From assembly GCA_014695255.1 (NCBI GenBank), contig JACJNX010000077.1, positions 372,001-436,000 on the forward strand: a DNA stretch of 64,000 bases, given 5' to 3'. The translations under genes and the position numbers were made by a program. Of the stretch, positions 27,088 through 37,658 are shown one piece after another (position 1 is the stretch's first letter; the number at the start of each line of letters is the position of its first letter). The notes under the pieces were generated by a model that ran no database searches, had not been told where the DNA came from, and saw nothing but the letters and a program-made list of their open reading frames with translations. Source of the DNA: Cyanobacteria bacterium FACHB-63 (GTDB lineage Bacteria; Cyanobacteriota; Cyanobacteriia; Leptolyngbyales; Leptolyngbyaceae).

Positions 27088-27294
27088 GTGATCGTCATCG
27101 AAAAAGGAAAAACTAGCTACGGCGCTTACGTTCCCGATCTTCCTAGTTGTGTAGCAGTGGGGGGAACGATCGAGGAAGCCAGAGAACTGATTCAAGAAGA
27201 GGCTGTAGTTCATCTGGAAGAAATCGGAGAAGTAGAAGAACTCAGAGAAGATGGATTGACAGTTCCTGAAAGTTGTGATTTGAAAGTATGTTGA
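27088..27294 (+). CDS. Orphan HicB-family antitoxin-like protein with a shifted start
   Basis: The first usable start is GTG at 27088, giving 68 residues: IVIEKGKTSYGAYVPDLPS, then CVAVGGTIEEARELIQEEAV, which is the HicB RNase H-like fold. Directly upstream the same frame reads ATA-CGA-TAT, coding I-R-Y, exactly where family members begin Met-Arg-Tyr, so the normal ATG appears to have become ATA. The C-terminal Tyr-Val-Glu-Val strand of the family is missing. No HicA toxin gene lies on either side. It is a decaying or orphan antitoxin. Confidence 0.7.
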   Translation: MIVIEKGKTSYGAYVPDLPSCVAVGGTIEEARELIQEEAVVHLEEIGEVEELREDGLTVPESCDLKVC

Positions 27295-27329
27295 GGTCGG
27301 TTAGGATGCGAATAGAATATGCTTTTCGT

Positions 27330-27728
27330 TTAGATAAACAAACTGTGCGAGACATGGAAAGCCTCTCCCAATGCATACGCCTGACTCTTGCTAATTCCAC
27401 GCTTGCCATTCAAAATTTCCGAAGCGTGTCCCTTGGAACCAATAATTTCTGCCAGATCAGATTGCTTCATTTCACGTACTTCCATCAGATAAGAAAGAAC
27501 TTCAAGTGGCGTACTATTCTCCGTAGGATACTGAACTGCTTCATAAGCCTCGATCAGCGTTGCGAGCAAATCTAGTAAAGCTTCTTGCTCAGGAGAAAGC
27601 TCCTCAGCTTCTATTAATGCTTCAACCTGTTCAAGAGCACGAGCATAAGCTTCTTCAGTCTTGATGACTTGAGGCTGAGCTTCTTCTAAGAGACTGCTGT
27701 ATCTTTTTTTATCAATGGTGATGTTCAT
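27330..27728 (-). CDS. higA: HigA-type antitoxin with C-terminal helix-turn-helix
   Basis: A 132-residue protein: an N-terminal helical, acidic region (residues 1-70, ALIEAEELSPEQEALLDLL) and a C-terminal Xre-like HTH (about 75-125: YLMEVREMKQSDLAEIIGS, then HASEILNGKRGISKSQA). This is the COG5499 HigA layout. It lies 129 bases downstream of the HigB gene on the same strand, the toxin-first order typical of hig systems, and should both neutralise HigB and repress the promoter. A small hairpin, GAGGGTAG (27818-27825) / CTACCC (27832-27837), lies in the gap. Confidence 0.88.
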   Translation of the reverse strand: MNITIDKKRYSSLLEEAQPQVIKTEEAYARALEQVEALIEAEELSPEQEALLDLLATLIEAYEAVQYPTENSTPLEVLSYLMEVREMKQSDLAEIIGSKGHASEILNGKRGISKSQAYALGEAFHVSHSLFI

Positions 27729-27857
27729 TTGTTTCTCTTGATATCAGGATGCCACTTGAGATTATTAGAGCTACGCCTAATTAGGCTGTAGAAATTAATA
27801 ACGCACTATCAGGAACGGAGGGTAGAAAGTCCTACCCCTCATCCGGTAAAAACCTAG

Positions 27858-28163
27858 CTATTTATCAGTTTTCCATGTGTCTTGGTCATACTCCTCGTGG
27901 GTTAAGAGATATTTGAAGTAGATTATCTTTGTCTTGTAATTGATAGAAACAATTAGTCGATAACTTTTAATGTTAAAAATCAGAAAATTTTCGACTTGAT
28001 CAACTGACCTTTGGTAAGTATTTCTAATATCGGAAAGCGAGTTCCAAGACTCAGATTCTTTGGATTTGATGATTGTGTTGTACCATGCCTTTACTTTTTC
28101 TTGAATATCTTCTGGACAGTTTGCTGCTGCTTGAAACAAATTACGTTTAGATATAAGTCTCAT
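27858..28163 (-). CDS. higB: HigB-family toxin (mRNA interferase)
   Basis: The frame is open back to 28289, but the family's start (MRLISKRNLFQ) is the internal ATG at 28163, giving 101 residues; the extra 42 residues upstream do not belong to the fold. Seen: the basic N-terminus, EDIQEKVKAWYNTIIKS, VENFLIFNIKSYRLIVSINY and YLLTHEEYDQDTWK, which match HigB toxins that cut mRNA on the ribosome. It is paired with higA downstream. Lower G+C than its neighbours suggests recent transfer. No clear ribosome site precedes the ATG. Confidence 0.85.
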   Translation of the reverse strand: MRLISKRNLFQAAANCPEDIQEKVKAWYNTIIKSKESESWNSLSDIRNTYQRSVDQVENFLIFNIKSYRLIVSINYKTKIIYFKYLLTHEEYDQDTWKTDK

Positions 28164-28287
28164 ATTAATTTTATAAAGTTTGTCTGTTAATTTTATTTTG
28201 ATCTGTATTGTTACCTCTGGCGCTCTAGTCCTATGTTCCCATTTTGGGAACTCCTTGTCAAGCTCTATTTTGAAACAATATTTATTC

Positions 28288-28318
28288 AATAAAAAGCGCC
28301 CAGGTTTCCCTGGACGCT
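28288..28318 (-). terminator. Terminator of the ATP synthase operon
   Basis: On the minus strand AGCGTCCAGG (28318-28309), loop GAAA, CCTGGGCGCT (28304-28295), then TTTTATT. A 10-bp stem with one G-T wobble, 22 bases after the gamma subunit stop. It separates the operon from higBA, whose N-terminal frame extension would run into it. Confidence 0.9.
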
Positions 28319-28340
28319 CTAAAAGATTTCGAGAATAGTC

Positions 28341-29291
28341 TTAAGTCAGTGCATCTGCACCCGCAACCACTTCCAGCAGTTCTTGAGTAATTGCCGCCTG
28401 GCGTGCCTTGTTGTACGACAACGTAAGCGAACCAATCAAATTCTTGGCGTTATCACTCGCGTTGTTCATCGCGGTCATCCGAGCCGCCAACTCACTCGCC
28501 GCCGATTCTTGCAGCGCTCTGAGCAATTGGTTATTCAGATACAACGGCAACAACGCATCGAGAATCTGTACCGGATCTTGCTCGAAGATCATGTCTTGCG
28601 GAAAGCTTTGCACTTCAGGAGCCGCAACTCGTTCGCGTTCAACTTGAAACTGTCCGCCACGAGTCGTGAGCCGGAAAATTTCATCATCTGAAACTTCCAA
28701 CCCTTGCGGATCGAGCGGTAACAAGGTTTGAACCACTGGACGAGACGCAATCAAAGATACGAATTTCGTGTAGATTAGCTCAACCCGATCGACACTATCC
28801 GACAAGAACTGCGACAACACCACATCCGCAATTTGTGCTGCTTCTGATGCCGTTGGAATTTGCTCTAAGCCTGAATAGCTCTCGACGATCGGATAGTCCC
28901 GACGCTGAAAATACTGTGCAGCTTTACGCCCAACGACAACCATTTTGTAGTCGATGCCTTCCGCTTTCAGTTCTTGGGCGCGATTTTCCGCCCGACGGAT
29001 CACGTTAGCATTGTAGCCGCCGCACAAGCCGCGATCGCCTGAAATTACCAGCAATCCGACGGTATTGACTTCGCGCTTTCTCAAGAGCGGCAAATCCGCT
29101 TCTTCAAATCTCAATCGCGCTTGCAAGCCGTACAACACTTGCGCGAGGCGATCGGCGAACGGACGGGTTGCAGTGACTTGCTCTTGTGCCCGACGCACTT
29201 TCGCTGCTGCCACAAGCCGCATCGCTTCTGTAATTTTTTTGGTATTCTTGACCGACTGAATGCGATCGCGAATCAGTTTTAGGTTTGCCAT
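28341..29291 (-). CDS. atpG: ATP synthase gamma subunit
   Basis: A 316-residue central-stalk subunit (named atpC in cyanobacterial literature). The N-terminal helix [20 protein letters not shown] and the C-terminal [20 protein letters not shown] are standard. It is longer than the roughly 285 residues of Escherichia coli because of the photosynthetic-type insertion around residues 195-240 ([13 protein letters not shown] region); the chloroplast redox cysteine pair is absent, as in other cyanobacteria. It rotates within alpha3beta3. Last gene of the operon, 217 bases after atpA and followed by a terminator. Confidence 0.97.
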   Translation of the reverse strand: MANLKLIRDRIQSVKNTKKITEAMRLVAAAKVRRAQEQVTATRPFADRLAQVLYGLQARLRFEEADLPLLRKREVNTVGLLVISGDRGLCGGYNANVIRRAENRAQELKAEGIDYKMVVVGRKAAQYFQRRDYPIVESYSGLEQIPTASEAAQIADVVLSQFLSDSVDRVELIYTKFVSLIASRPVVQTLLPLDPQGLEVSDDEIFRLTTRGGQFQVERERVAAPEVQSFPQDMIFEQDPVQILDALLPLYLNNQLLRALQESAASELAARMTAMNNASDNAKNLIGSLTLSYNKARQAAITQELLEVVAGADALT

Positions 29292-29310
29292 AGGTTGAAA
29301 CGATTTTAGA

Positions 29311-29351
29311 GTTTAGATTTTGGATTCTGGATCAATCTAAAATCCAAAATC
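29311..29351. repeat. Inverted repeat between atpA and atpG
   Basis: GATTTTGGATT (29316-29326) and AATCCAAAATC (29341-29351) are perfect 11-bp reverse complements. A/T-rich repeats of this wording are scattered in cyanobacterial intergenic DNA. It would form a hairpin in the polycistronic mRNA just upstream of atpG. Confidence 0.7.
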
Positions 29352-29402
29352 CGAAGCGGTTTCAGAGAATGTTTTATCTGAGTTCAAATTGCTTGGAGTT
29401 TG

Positions 29403-29484
29403 CTCCTCTAAATTCCCCACTCGCGAGAGACTAAGAAAGCTCAATTTTCAAAGTCTCCCAGAATGGGGGATTTAGGGGCAGGAG
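29403..29484. repeat. Imperfect inverted repeat with TAAATCCCC-type arms
   Basis: The left arm CTCCTCTAAATTCCCC (29403-29418) matches the reverse complement of the right arm (29465-29484, GGGGGATTTAGGGGCAGGAG), apart from a few missing bases. CCCTAAATCCCCC-type motifs recur in many cyanobacterial genomes. Together with the preceding repeat it fills the atpA-atpG gap. Confidence 0.6.
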
Positions 29485-29508
29485 TCGTTTTTAACGAAGC
29501 AAAATAAC

Positions 29509-31038
<1,530 letters not shown>

Positions 31039-31058
31039 TTAAAGGATGAGAGAAGGGT

Positions 31059-31616
31059 TTAGTTTGAACTGGCTAGACGTAGCGTAATCCGACGCAGTTG
31101 ACCGCGCAGACTCGCATCAATCACTTGAGAACCAACCTTGATGATCACACCACCAATTAGCTCTGGATCAATCTTCGTTTCGATGTCTACCGAGTTCGCT
31201 TTGGTCATCGCTTTCACTTTGTCGCGAACCGCGTTTTTCTGATCGTCGCTGAGTTCAACCGTCGAAGTGACTTCTGCCAAAACTGTCTGACGGAACTGAC
31301 GCAACAGCTTTAAGTACTGCTGACAGATGCCTTCGAGAAAAATGACTCTTCGTCGATCGACGAGCAGCATGATGAAATTACGCATGAACGGATGCACCGC
31401 TTCACCGAACACCTGAGACAACACCTCTTTCTTGAGTTCACCTTTGGCGAGAGGATTTGCCACAAAGTCTTTCAGGTCTTGCGAACCGTTCAGAGTGTCG
31501 AGAATGTTGCTGACATCTTCACCAAAGCGATCGACTAAATCATTCGACTTGCCCAAAGACATCAGCGCCTGAGCATAGGGATCTAAAACTTCTGACCTTA
31601 AAATATTGTCTGCCAT
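31059..31616 (-). CDS. atpH: ATP synthase delta subunit (OSCP)
   Basis: A 185-residue peripheral-stalk protein (atpD in cyanobacterial literature). The N-terminal helical bundle (LDPYAQALMSLGKSNDLV) binds the alpha N-termini, and the C-terminal part with DPELIGGVIIKVGSQVIDAS and LRGQLRRI is the family signature. It starts one base after the b-subunit stop, so translation is probably coupled, and precedes atpA. Confidence 0.96.
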   Translation of the reverse strand: MADNILRSEVLDPYAQALMSLGKSNDLVDRFGEDVSNILDTLNGSQDLKDFVANPLAKGELKKEVLSQVFGEAVHPFMRNFIMLLVDRRRVIFLEGICQQYLKLLRQFRQTVLAEVTSTVELSDDQKNAVRDKVKAMTKANSVDIETKIDPELIGGVIIKVGSQVIDASLRGQLRRITLRLASSN

Positions 31617-31617
31617 C

Positions 31618-32163
31618 TTACCCCTCGCTCAATAACGCAATACTGCGATCGACTAATCGCTGCTGAGATTCATCGTTCAAGCGTCCCGGCAGTTCGCCTT
31701 CGGCACGTTGCAGCGCAAGCGTTGCCACTCGCTGACGCAATTCATTAATAATCCGCTCTTGCTCCGAAGACAAATCGGCTGCTGCGGTTTCACGCATCCG
31801 AATGATATCCTGCTCGGCTTTCGCCAAAATATCATCGCTTGCTTTCTTAGCAGCCACTTCCGCATCCGATCGAATTTTTGTCGCTTCTTGTTGCGCTTGA
31901 GCGAGTTTCTGCTGTTGTTCAGCGAGTTGTGCCGAAGCCGTTTTCTTGCGGGCTTCTGCTTCTGAAATCGCAGTCTCGATCGCGGTGCGGCGTTCGGTCA
32001 AGGTTTTACCCAAGAAACCACGTCCAAAGTAAACAACGATCGCAATCACGATGCTGAGGTTAATCAGGTTGGTTTCGAGGATATCGAAATTGAATCCGAA
32101 ACCGCCCCCCTCTGCTTCTGCCAGTAAACTCACTCCGCTGGCGAGTCGCAAATATATTTCCAT
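31618..32163 (-). CDS. atpF: ATP synthase b subunit
   Basis: A 181-residue peripheral-stalk subunit: one N-terminal membrane helix (TNLINLSIVIAIVVYFGRGF, about residues 31-50), then a long Ala/Glu/Gln-rich coiled coil. The N-terminal 25 residues (ending EAEGGGFGFNF) form the short leader seen in cyanobacterial b. It pairs with b' from the preceding gene to form a b-b' heterodimer, the photosynthetic arrangement. Confidence 0.96.
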   Translation of the reverse strand: MEIYLRLASGVSLLAEAEGGGFGFNFDILETNLINLSIVIAIVVYFGRGFLGKTLTERRTAIETAISEAEARKKTASAQLAEQQQKLAQAQQEATKIRSDAEVAAKKASDDILAKAEQDIIRMRETAAADLSSEQERIINELRQRVATLALQRAEGELPGRLNDESQQRLVDRSIALLSEG

Positions 32164-32251
32164 GACACTTATCCAAAACTGCGCGTGACTATCCCAAACC
32201 GGACGGGGAACCTAAAAATTCATTGGGAGCCTTGATTAACCAGCAGCCTCG

Positions 32252-32674
32252 TTAAACTCCAGCTAGTAATTTGTCTAGAATTTCACGACTTAAGGCTTCA
32301 ACTTGTTGTTCTAACGTTTGAAGCGCTTCTTGTTTTTGCTGGTCTAACTCCTTCTGAGTTTGTTCCCGCTGTTGTTGTGCTTCTTGCTGTGCCGCTGCAA
32401 TTTTTTGGGCTGCGATTTGATTCGCTTCGGCTTGAGCTTGGGCGATCGTGTTTTGATACGCCCGACGCGATGCGGCGAGGTCAGTTTCGTACTGCTTCGC
32501 TAACGCTTCTGCCTTTGCCAACCGCTCTTTCGCATCCGCTTCACTGCCCCGAATAAAATCGTTTCGATCCTCCACCACTTTAGTTAATGGCTTGAAGAAC
32601 ACAGCGTTCAGCACTGCGACCAACAGTAAAAATTGCACCGCCATCAACGGCAGCGTTGCGTCAAAATCAAACAT
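32252..32674 (-). CDS. atpF2: ATP synthase b' subunit
   Basis: A 140-residue second b-type subunit (atpG in cyanobacterial literature). Membrane segment [20 protein letters not shown] at residues 8-27, then a Gln/Ala-rich coiled coil. Shorter than b, as usual. Having both b and b' is diagnostic of photosynthetic bacteria and chloroplasts. It lies between the c and b genes; the 88-base gap to b is larger than the other gaps in the operon. Confidence 0.96.
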   Translation of the reverse strand: MFDFDATLPLMAVQFLLLVAVLNAVFFKPLTKVVEDRNDFIRGSEADAKERLAKAEALAKQYETDLAASRRAYQNTIAQAQAEANQIAAQKIAAAQQEAQQQREQTQKELDQQKQEALQTLEQQVEALSREILDKLLAGV

Positions 32675-32744
32675 GATGAGGAGAAGAATGAAGATGAATA
32701 AGAAAGCGAGATCTGGAATGCGTTCCAGATCTCAGGCTTCATAC

Positions 32745-33783
<1,039 letters not shown>

Positions 33784-33844
33784 TTCAGTTCAGGCGGCTT
33801 TTCCCAGATTCAAGGAGCAATATTTGTCTGCGAATTTCTACTAC

Positions 33845-34255
33845 TTAACTCTGAGTTTGATCAGACGTAAATAGAGTTCGCAAAGTGTACACGAGTAAAG
33901 TCCCTTTGTACGTGAGAAATCCCAGAAAAACAGGAAGGACATGAAGCTGTTTGACTTGCGTAGCGGCGATGATCACCCCGGCAAAGACGGCTAAATGTGT
34001 TTTGCTGATCTGTTGTTTCTCGGTACCCAGACGCTCTACGTTTCGTGCCAATAACTTTAAGTAAACCACACCTGTACACGCTCCAATTAAATAATTCAGA
34101 GCAGTGTTTAGCGAATAGAAATACCAGACGGGAAAGAAGATCAATCCGGTGAGAACAATGGTCGTAATTAACAACTCGTTTTGGAGTCGATAATATTCCA
34201 CCATTGAGGCACTCGGCTCTGGGGTTTCTGTACCAGTTTGGATCGTTTCTTCCAT
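33845..34255 (-). CDS. atp1: ATP synthase subunit I (Atp1-like assembly protein)
   Basis: The ATG at 34255 (MEETIQTGTETPEPS) gives 136 residues; the frame upstream to 34345 adds only atypical sequence. Four hydrophobic segments (LLITTIVLTGLIFFPVWYFY; NYLIGACTGVVYLKLL; LAVFAGVIIAATQV; VLPVFLGFLTYKGTLLVY) match the small membrane protein encoded first in cyanobacterial atp operons, which helps c-ring assembly in other bacteria. It is 61 bases upstream of the a subunit. Confidence 0.85.
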   Translation of the reverse strand: MEETIQTGTETPEPSASMVEYYRLQNELLITTIVLTGLIFFPVWYFYSLNTALNYLIGACTGVVYLKLLARNVERLGTEKQQISKTHLAVFAGVIIAATQVKQLHVLPVFLGFLTYKGTLLVYTLRTLFTSDQTQS

Positions 34256-34710
34256 AGCAGGCGCGGCTCCAAAGTTAGGTCTACATTGCCATGATAACGA
34301 TCGAATTCGATTAATATCCGAGCGATCCCGACAACGCTGAACCACGAGCCATCATATCATGTGGAGGTAATAATACTTAATGACTTTCGATAGAGCGATT
34401 TTTTTGATTGACGATAAAAGAATTTCTAATCTGGGGGCGATCGAGAGCGATCGTTGTGTGATGTGTGGGGTTAGGAGTGCGATCGTTCTGATGTCAGCAA
34501 TGATTTATCGATGAATGCACTGATAAAGTATCGATCGAGGTAACGAGAGGAGGCCTCATTGAGCCATTTCCCGATCAAGTCTCCTTATCTAAAAAACTAC
34601 CTAGAGTTTTCTACTAAGTTATTACGCTACTGATCTGTACGATACTTTATCGACTTAGGGAGTAGCCTCTGAGTAACTTTCCTTTTCGATATGCCAATGA
34701 GTAACGATGC
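34256..34710. other. Upstream region of the ATP synthase operon, with a long-range inverted repeat
   Basis: No gene seen. It must hold the operon promoter (minus strand), but I cannot place it firmly. A perfect 12-bp inverted repeat, GATAAAGTATCG (34522-34533) / CGATACTTTATC (34640-34651), encloses 106 bases that include AGGAGGCCTC. This could be a small non-autonomous element or a cruciform-type regulatory site. Confidence 0.45.
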
Positions 34711-35253
34711 TTACCTTACTCGGGGGGGGTTATTAACCGTTGTTACTGCTAAAAGCTGTCCCTCTGCATTTTTAAACTCAAATCGACAGAAGCCAGCTCC
34801 TGTTCCAGAGCATAAGACAACCTCTTTAAATCCCTGGCTAGCAAGACGCTTCATTGTAGAATCTTTAGCAAATGCGTTGTAATCCCGCAAAGTAGGCAGT
34901 TTGGCCTGCCAACCGTGACTTATCAGAAGTTCACGCGCTTTCTTGTACTCCATACCTTGCTTGAGAGGAATTGTTTGAGAAGGCTTGTAAGTTTCCGATC
35001 CTTCAAGATTGACCTGGACGGTTCCATTGGAATTGGTAATGTTTGGGCTGCTATCACCCTGCGTAGATTGCCGAGAACTGTGGGTGTTAACTTCAACGTC
35101 TCCATTTGAGTTACTGATGCTTGGGGTGTCGGGTTCTTGCGTAGATTTCTGAGGACTAGAAGCACCATGAATTGCCTGTCCAATTGTGATTAATGTACCA
35201 AAAACCGCTATTGCCACAATGATAGGATGGTCGCCATAATTTTTCCAAGACAT
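34711..35253 (-). CDS. Membrane-anchored hypothetical protein with Asn-Ser-Asn-Gly repeats
   Basis: A 180-residue protein not assigned to a named family. N-terminal signal or anchor (HPIIVAIAVFGTLITIG), then two copies of a 28-residue unit, SISNSNGDVEVNTHSSRQST and PNITNSNGTVQVNLEGSE, in a Ser/Asn-rich linker, then a compact C-terminal domain (about 98-180) with YKKARELLISHGWQA, EVVLCSGTGAGFCRFEF and GQLLAVTTVNN. The Cys pair in CSGTGAGFC could form a disulfide, fitting a periplasmic place. It sits in an accessory patch beside a hicB remnant. Confidence 0.7.
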   Translation of the reverse strand: MSWKNYGDHPIIVAIAVFGTLITIGQAIHGASSPQKSTQEPDTPSISNSNGDVEVNTHSSRQSTQGDSSPNITNSNGTVQVNLEGSETYKPSQTIPLKQGMEYKKARELLISHGWQAKLPTLRDYNAFAKDSTMKRLASQGFKEVVLCSGTGAGFCRFEFKNAEGQLLAVTTVNNPPRVR

Positions 35254-35433
35254 AAGCTGTTAAACCTTAGATATATACGTACTAATATATTTTGAATGTC
35301 AATAAATGCTAACTTCTCCTGTAGCGGCGACGGCTTCACTTGAAGAAACTTCCCTGTCTGTGCCTCTGAATGGAAGTTGCCCGGTCGCGTTCTCGTAAAA
35401 TAGAGTTATTCGCTTTTGACAAGGAAATTGCTT

Positions 35434-35588
35434 GTGAAATTTAGCGTAACGCTAGCTCGGGATGAAGATGGAGTCTGGATTGTTGAATGTCCGAGTATTT
35501 CTGGGTGTGTGGTCAAGGCGAGACCAAACAAGAAGCGCTGGAAAATATTAGAGATGCGATCGCAACGTGTTTAAGTAGACAAGCTTAA
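35434..35588 (+). pseudogene. Frameshifted hicB-like antitoxin remnant
   Basis: From GTG 35434 (AAGGAA six bases upstream) the frame reads KFSVTLARDEDGVWIVECPS then ISGCV, the HicB N-terminal strand pair. It then loses one base near 35511-35513; the homologous sequence continues in the next frame as QGETKQEALENIRDAIATCL and stops at TAA 35586. The unshifted frame ends at 35574 with an unrelated tail. The C-terminal part of HicB is also missing. No toxin gene is adjacent. It is therefore a decayed antitoxin. Confidence 0.75.
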
Positions 35589-35846
35589 TTAAAACCGAGC
35601 CGCCCTCACCTCAACCCTCCTCTACAGGAGCTTGTGTGTCCGTAATAGCTTCCCCCAGGAGAGAGCCAGAATGAGGGTAGATCTGGGGTTGATTTAATCC
35701 ACGATCCTTAATCGAAGAAACAGAACTTTGTCGATCGACCTCTTGAAGCGGTATCCTGCATAAGACTGAAGAATCGAGAGCGAGTTAACTAGAACACAGT
35801 CACTCGTCTCTTGCTGATTGTGATACCGTGGGCGAACCGAAATCGT

Positions 35847-37586
35847 ATGAAACCGTCTCTTAGATTACTGACTTTAGGTGTGGGAGTTTGGATGATCCTT
35901 GGCTCGATCGGTGCGGCATTCGCCAATCCTGCCCGGACTCAAACTGAGCCGGAACCTCCCACCTCCGATCTCACCCTAGCCGCAAACCGTGACGCAGACG
36001 GAGATCCAACGCCACCGTTTACGATCGCGCAAGCCCCTGCGACACGTAAGCCTAGCCCCGCAAAACTCACGCTCAAGCCGCAGACGACTGCTCAAGGCGG
36101 ATCGACCCCCTCCCCTTCTGCACCCCTGCCTGCGCCAGCGGGATCGCCGCGCACTCCGACTCCAGCACCCGCCGCAACTCCCACTCCGATCGCTCCGGCT
36201 CCGACCATGCCGGCAACCGGAGGAGCCAATCAACTCGTTCCTACCCCCGCCTTCCTCGACCCCTCGCCCAACCGTCTTCAGTTTCCCACGCAGCCCAGAG
36301 AAGTCCAGATCCGAGCAACGCAGCCGATTACTCTCCAGCAGGCTTTAGAACTTGCAGAACGCAATAATCGCGATTTAGAAGTGGCGCGTTTACAAGTCGA
36401 GCAAAGCCGCGCTGCGATTCGCGAAGCCAAAGCAGGGAATTTTCCCACGCTCGGACTGACGGCAAACTTAACCCGATCAGGCAGCGTCTTCATCACACAA
36501 GACACACAGCAAAATAGTTTTCTCGATCAGCTTGGCATTGATTCCGGCAATAGTGGTGCCACCCGTACCGCGTTCAGCACAGGCGCACAACTCAATTACG
36601 ACATCTTCACGTCAGGATTACGTCCCGCCCAAATCGAAGCCGCAGAGCGTCGATCGCGGGGCACAGAACTCCAGCTTGAACAAACCCGCGAAGACTTGCG
36701 CTTACAGGTATCCAACGACTATTACAGCCTGCAAAACGCAGACTCTCAAGTGGCAATCAACGAAGCGGCAGTTCGCAACGCTGAAGCGAACCTGCGAGAT
36801 TCTAGAGCGCAGGAAACCGCAGGGCTAGGGACTCGATTTGACACGCTCAGAGCCGAAGTCAACTTAGCGAATGCGGCTCAGCAGTTACGCAACTCCCAAG
36901 CCAATCAGGAAATTGCGCGACGACAACTGGCACAGCGGCTTAGTTTAGCTGAGACGGCAACGCTCACCGCCGCTGATCCCGTTCAGCCTGCGGGAACCTG
37001 GACAATTCCGCTCGAAGACAGCATTGTTTTAGCGTACAGAAATCGGGCAGAGCTAGAACAGCAGCTTGTACAGCGCGAAATTAGTCAATCGCAAATTCGA
37101 GCCGCCCGCGCCCAAAATGGCGTAACTCTAAGCTTTGTCGGAGCCTACAACTTTCAGCGATCGGACACCACGACTAGCTCCGCCCGCAATTCAGACAACT
37201 ATAGTTTAGGACTGCAAGCCCGCTGGAACTTGTTTGACGGCGGCGCAACCAACGCCCAAATTGCTCAGCAAGAGCGCAATCGCGAAATTGCTGAAGCCCG
37301 ATTTGCCCAAAACCGCAACCTGGTTCGTTTCCAAGTCGAGCAAGCCTTCGCCAACCTGCAAGCAAACCTGGCAAATATCAATACCACGCAGCAATCGGTA
37401 GCACAGGCAGAAGAAGCGCTGCGGCTGGCGATTTTGCGGTTCCAAGCAGGGGTGGGTACACAGACCGATCGGATTAGCGCAGAAGCCGCTTTGACCCAAG
37501 CCCAAGGCAACCGCGTTAGCGCCATCATCAACTACAACCTCGCACTTGCCCAACTCCGCCGCGCCGTGAGTAACCTAAGCCCCTGA
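35847..37586 (+). CDS. TolC-family outer membrane efflux protein
   Basis: The ATG at 35847 gives 579 residues with a signal peptide (LLTLGVGVWMILGSIGAAFA). A long Pro/Ala/Thr-rich linker (about residues 30-150) comes next, then the OEP domain in two repeats: ITLQQALELAERNNRDLEVA opens the first, and TIPLEDSIVLAYRNRAELEQ the second, each followed by long Ala/Gln/Glu helices that would form the tunnel. TolC homologues in cyanobacteria (HgdD) serve secretion and drug efflux. No inner-membrane pump genes are adjacent; an M23 peptidase gene follows in the same direction. Confidence 0.92.
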   Translation: MKPSLRLLTLGVGVWMILGSIGAAFANPARTQTEPEPPTSDLTLAANRDADGDPTPPFTIAQAPATRKPSPAKLTLKPQTTAQGGSTPSPSAPLPAPAGSPRTPTPAPAATPTPIAPAPTMPATGGANQLVPTPAFLDPSPNRLQFPTQPREVQIRATQPITLQQALELAERNNRDLEVARLQVEQSRAAIREAKAGNFPTLGLTANLTRSGSVFITQDTQQNSFLDQLGIDSGNSGATRTAFSTGAQLNYDIFTSGLRPAQIEAAERRSRGTELQLEQTREDLRLQVSNDYYSLQNADSQVAINEAAVRNAEANLRDSRAQETAGLGTRFDTLRAEVNLANAAQQLRNSQANQEIARRQLAQRLSLAETATLTAADPVQPAGTWTIPLEDSIVLAYRNRAELEQQLVQREISQSQIRAARAQNGVTLSFVGAYNFQRSDTTTSSARNSDNYSLGLQARWNLFDGGATNAQIAQQERNREIAEARFAQNRNLVRFQVEQAFANLQANLANINTTQQSVAQAEEALRLAILRFQAGVGTQTDRISAEAALTQAQGNRVSAIINYNLALAQLRRAVSNLSP

Positions 37587-37658
37587 GCCATTTTGCTTAA
37601 TTCTCGGCACAATAGTTCTGAGCCTTCTCGACCCACTGTTGTTCTCTCGACTCGTTTT

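Noticed and set aside
28164-28289. N-terminal 42-residue extension of the HigB frame
   Set aside because: The HigB fold begins at ATG 28163; the extension starts beside the ATP synthase terminator and is unlike any HigB.
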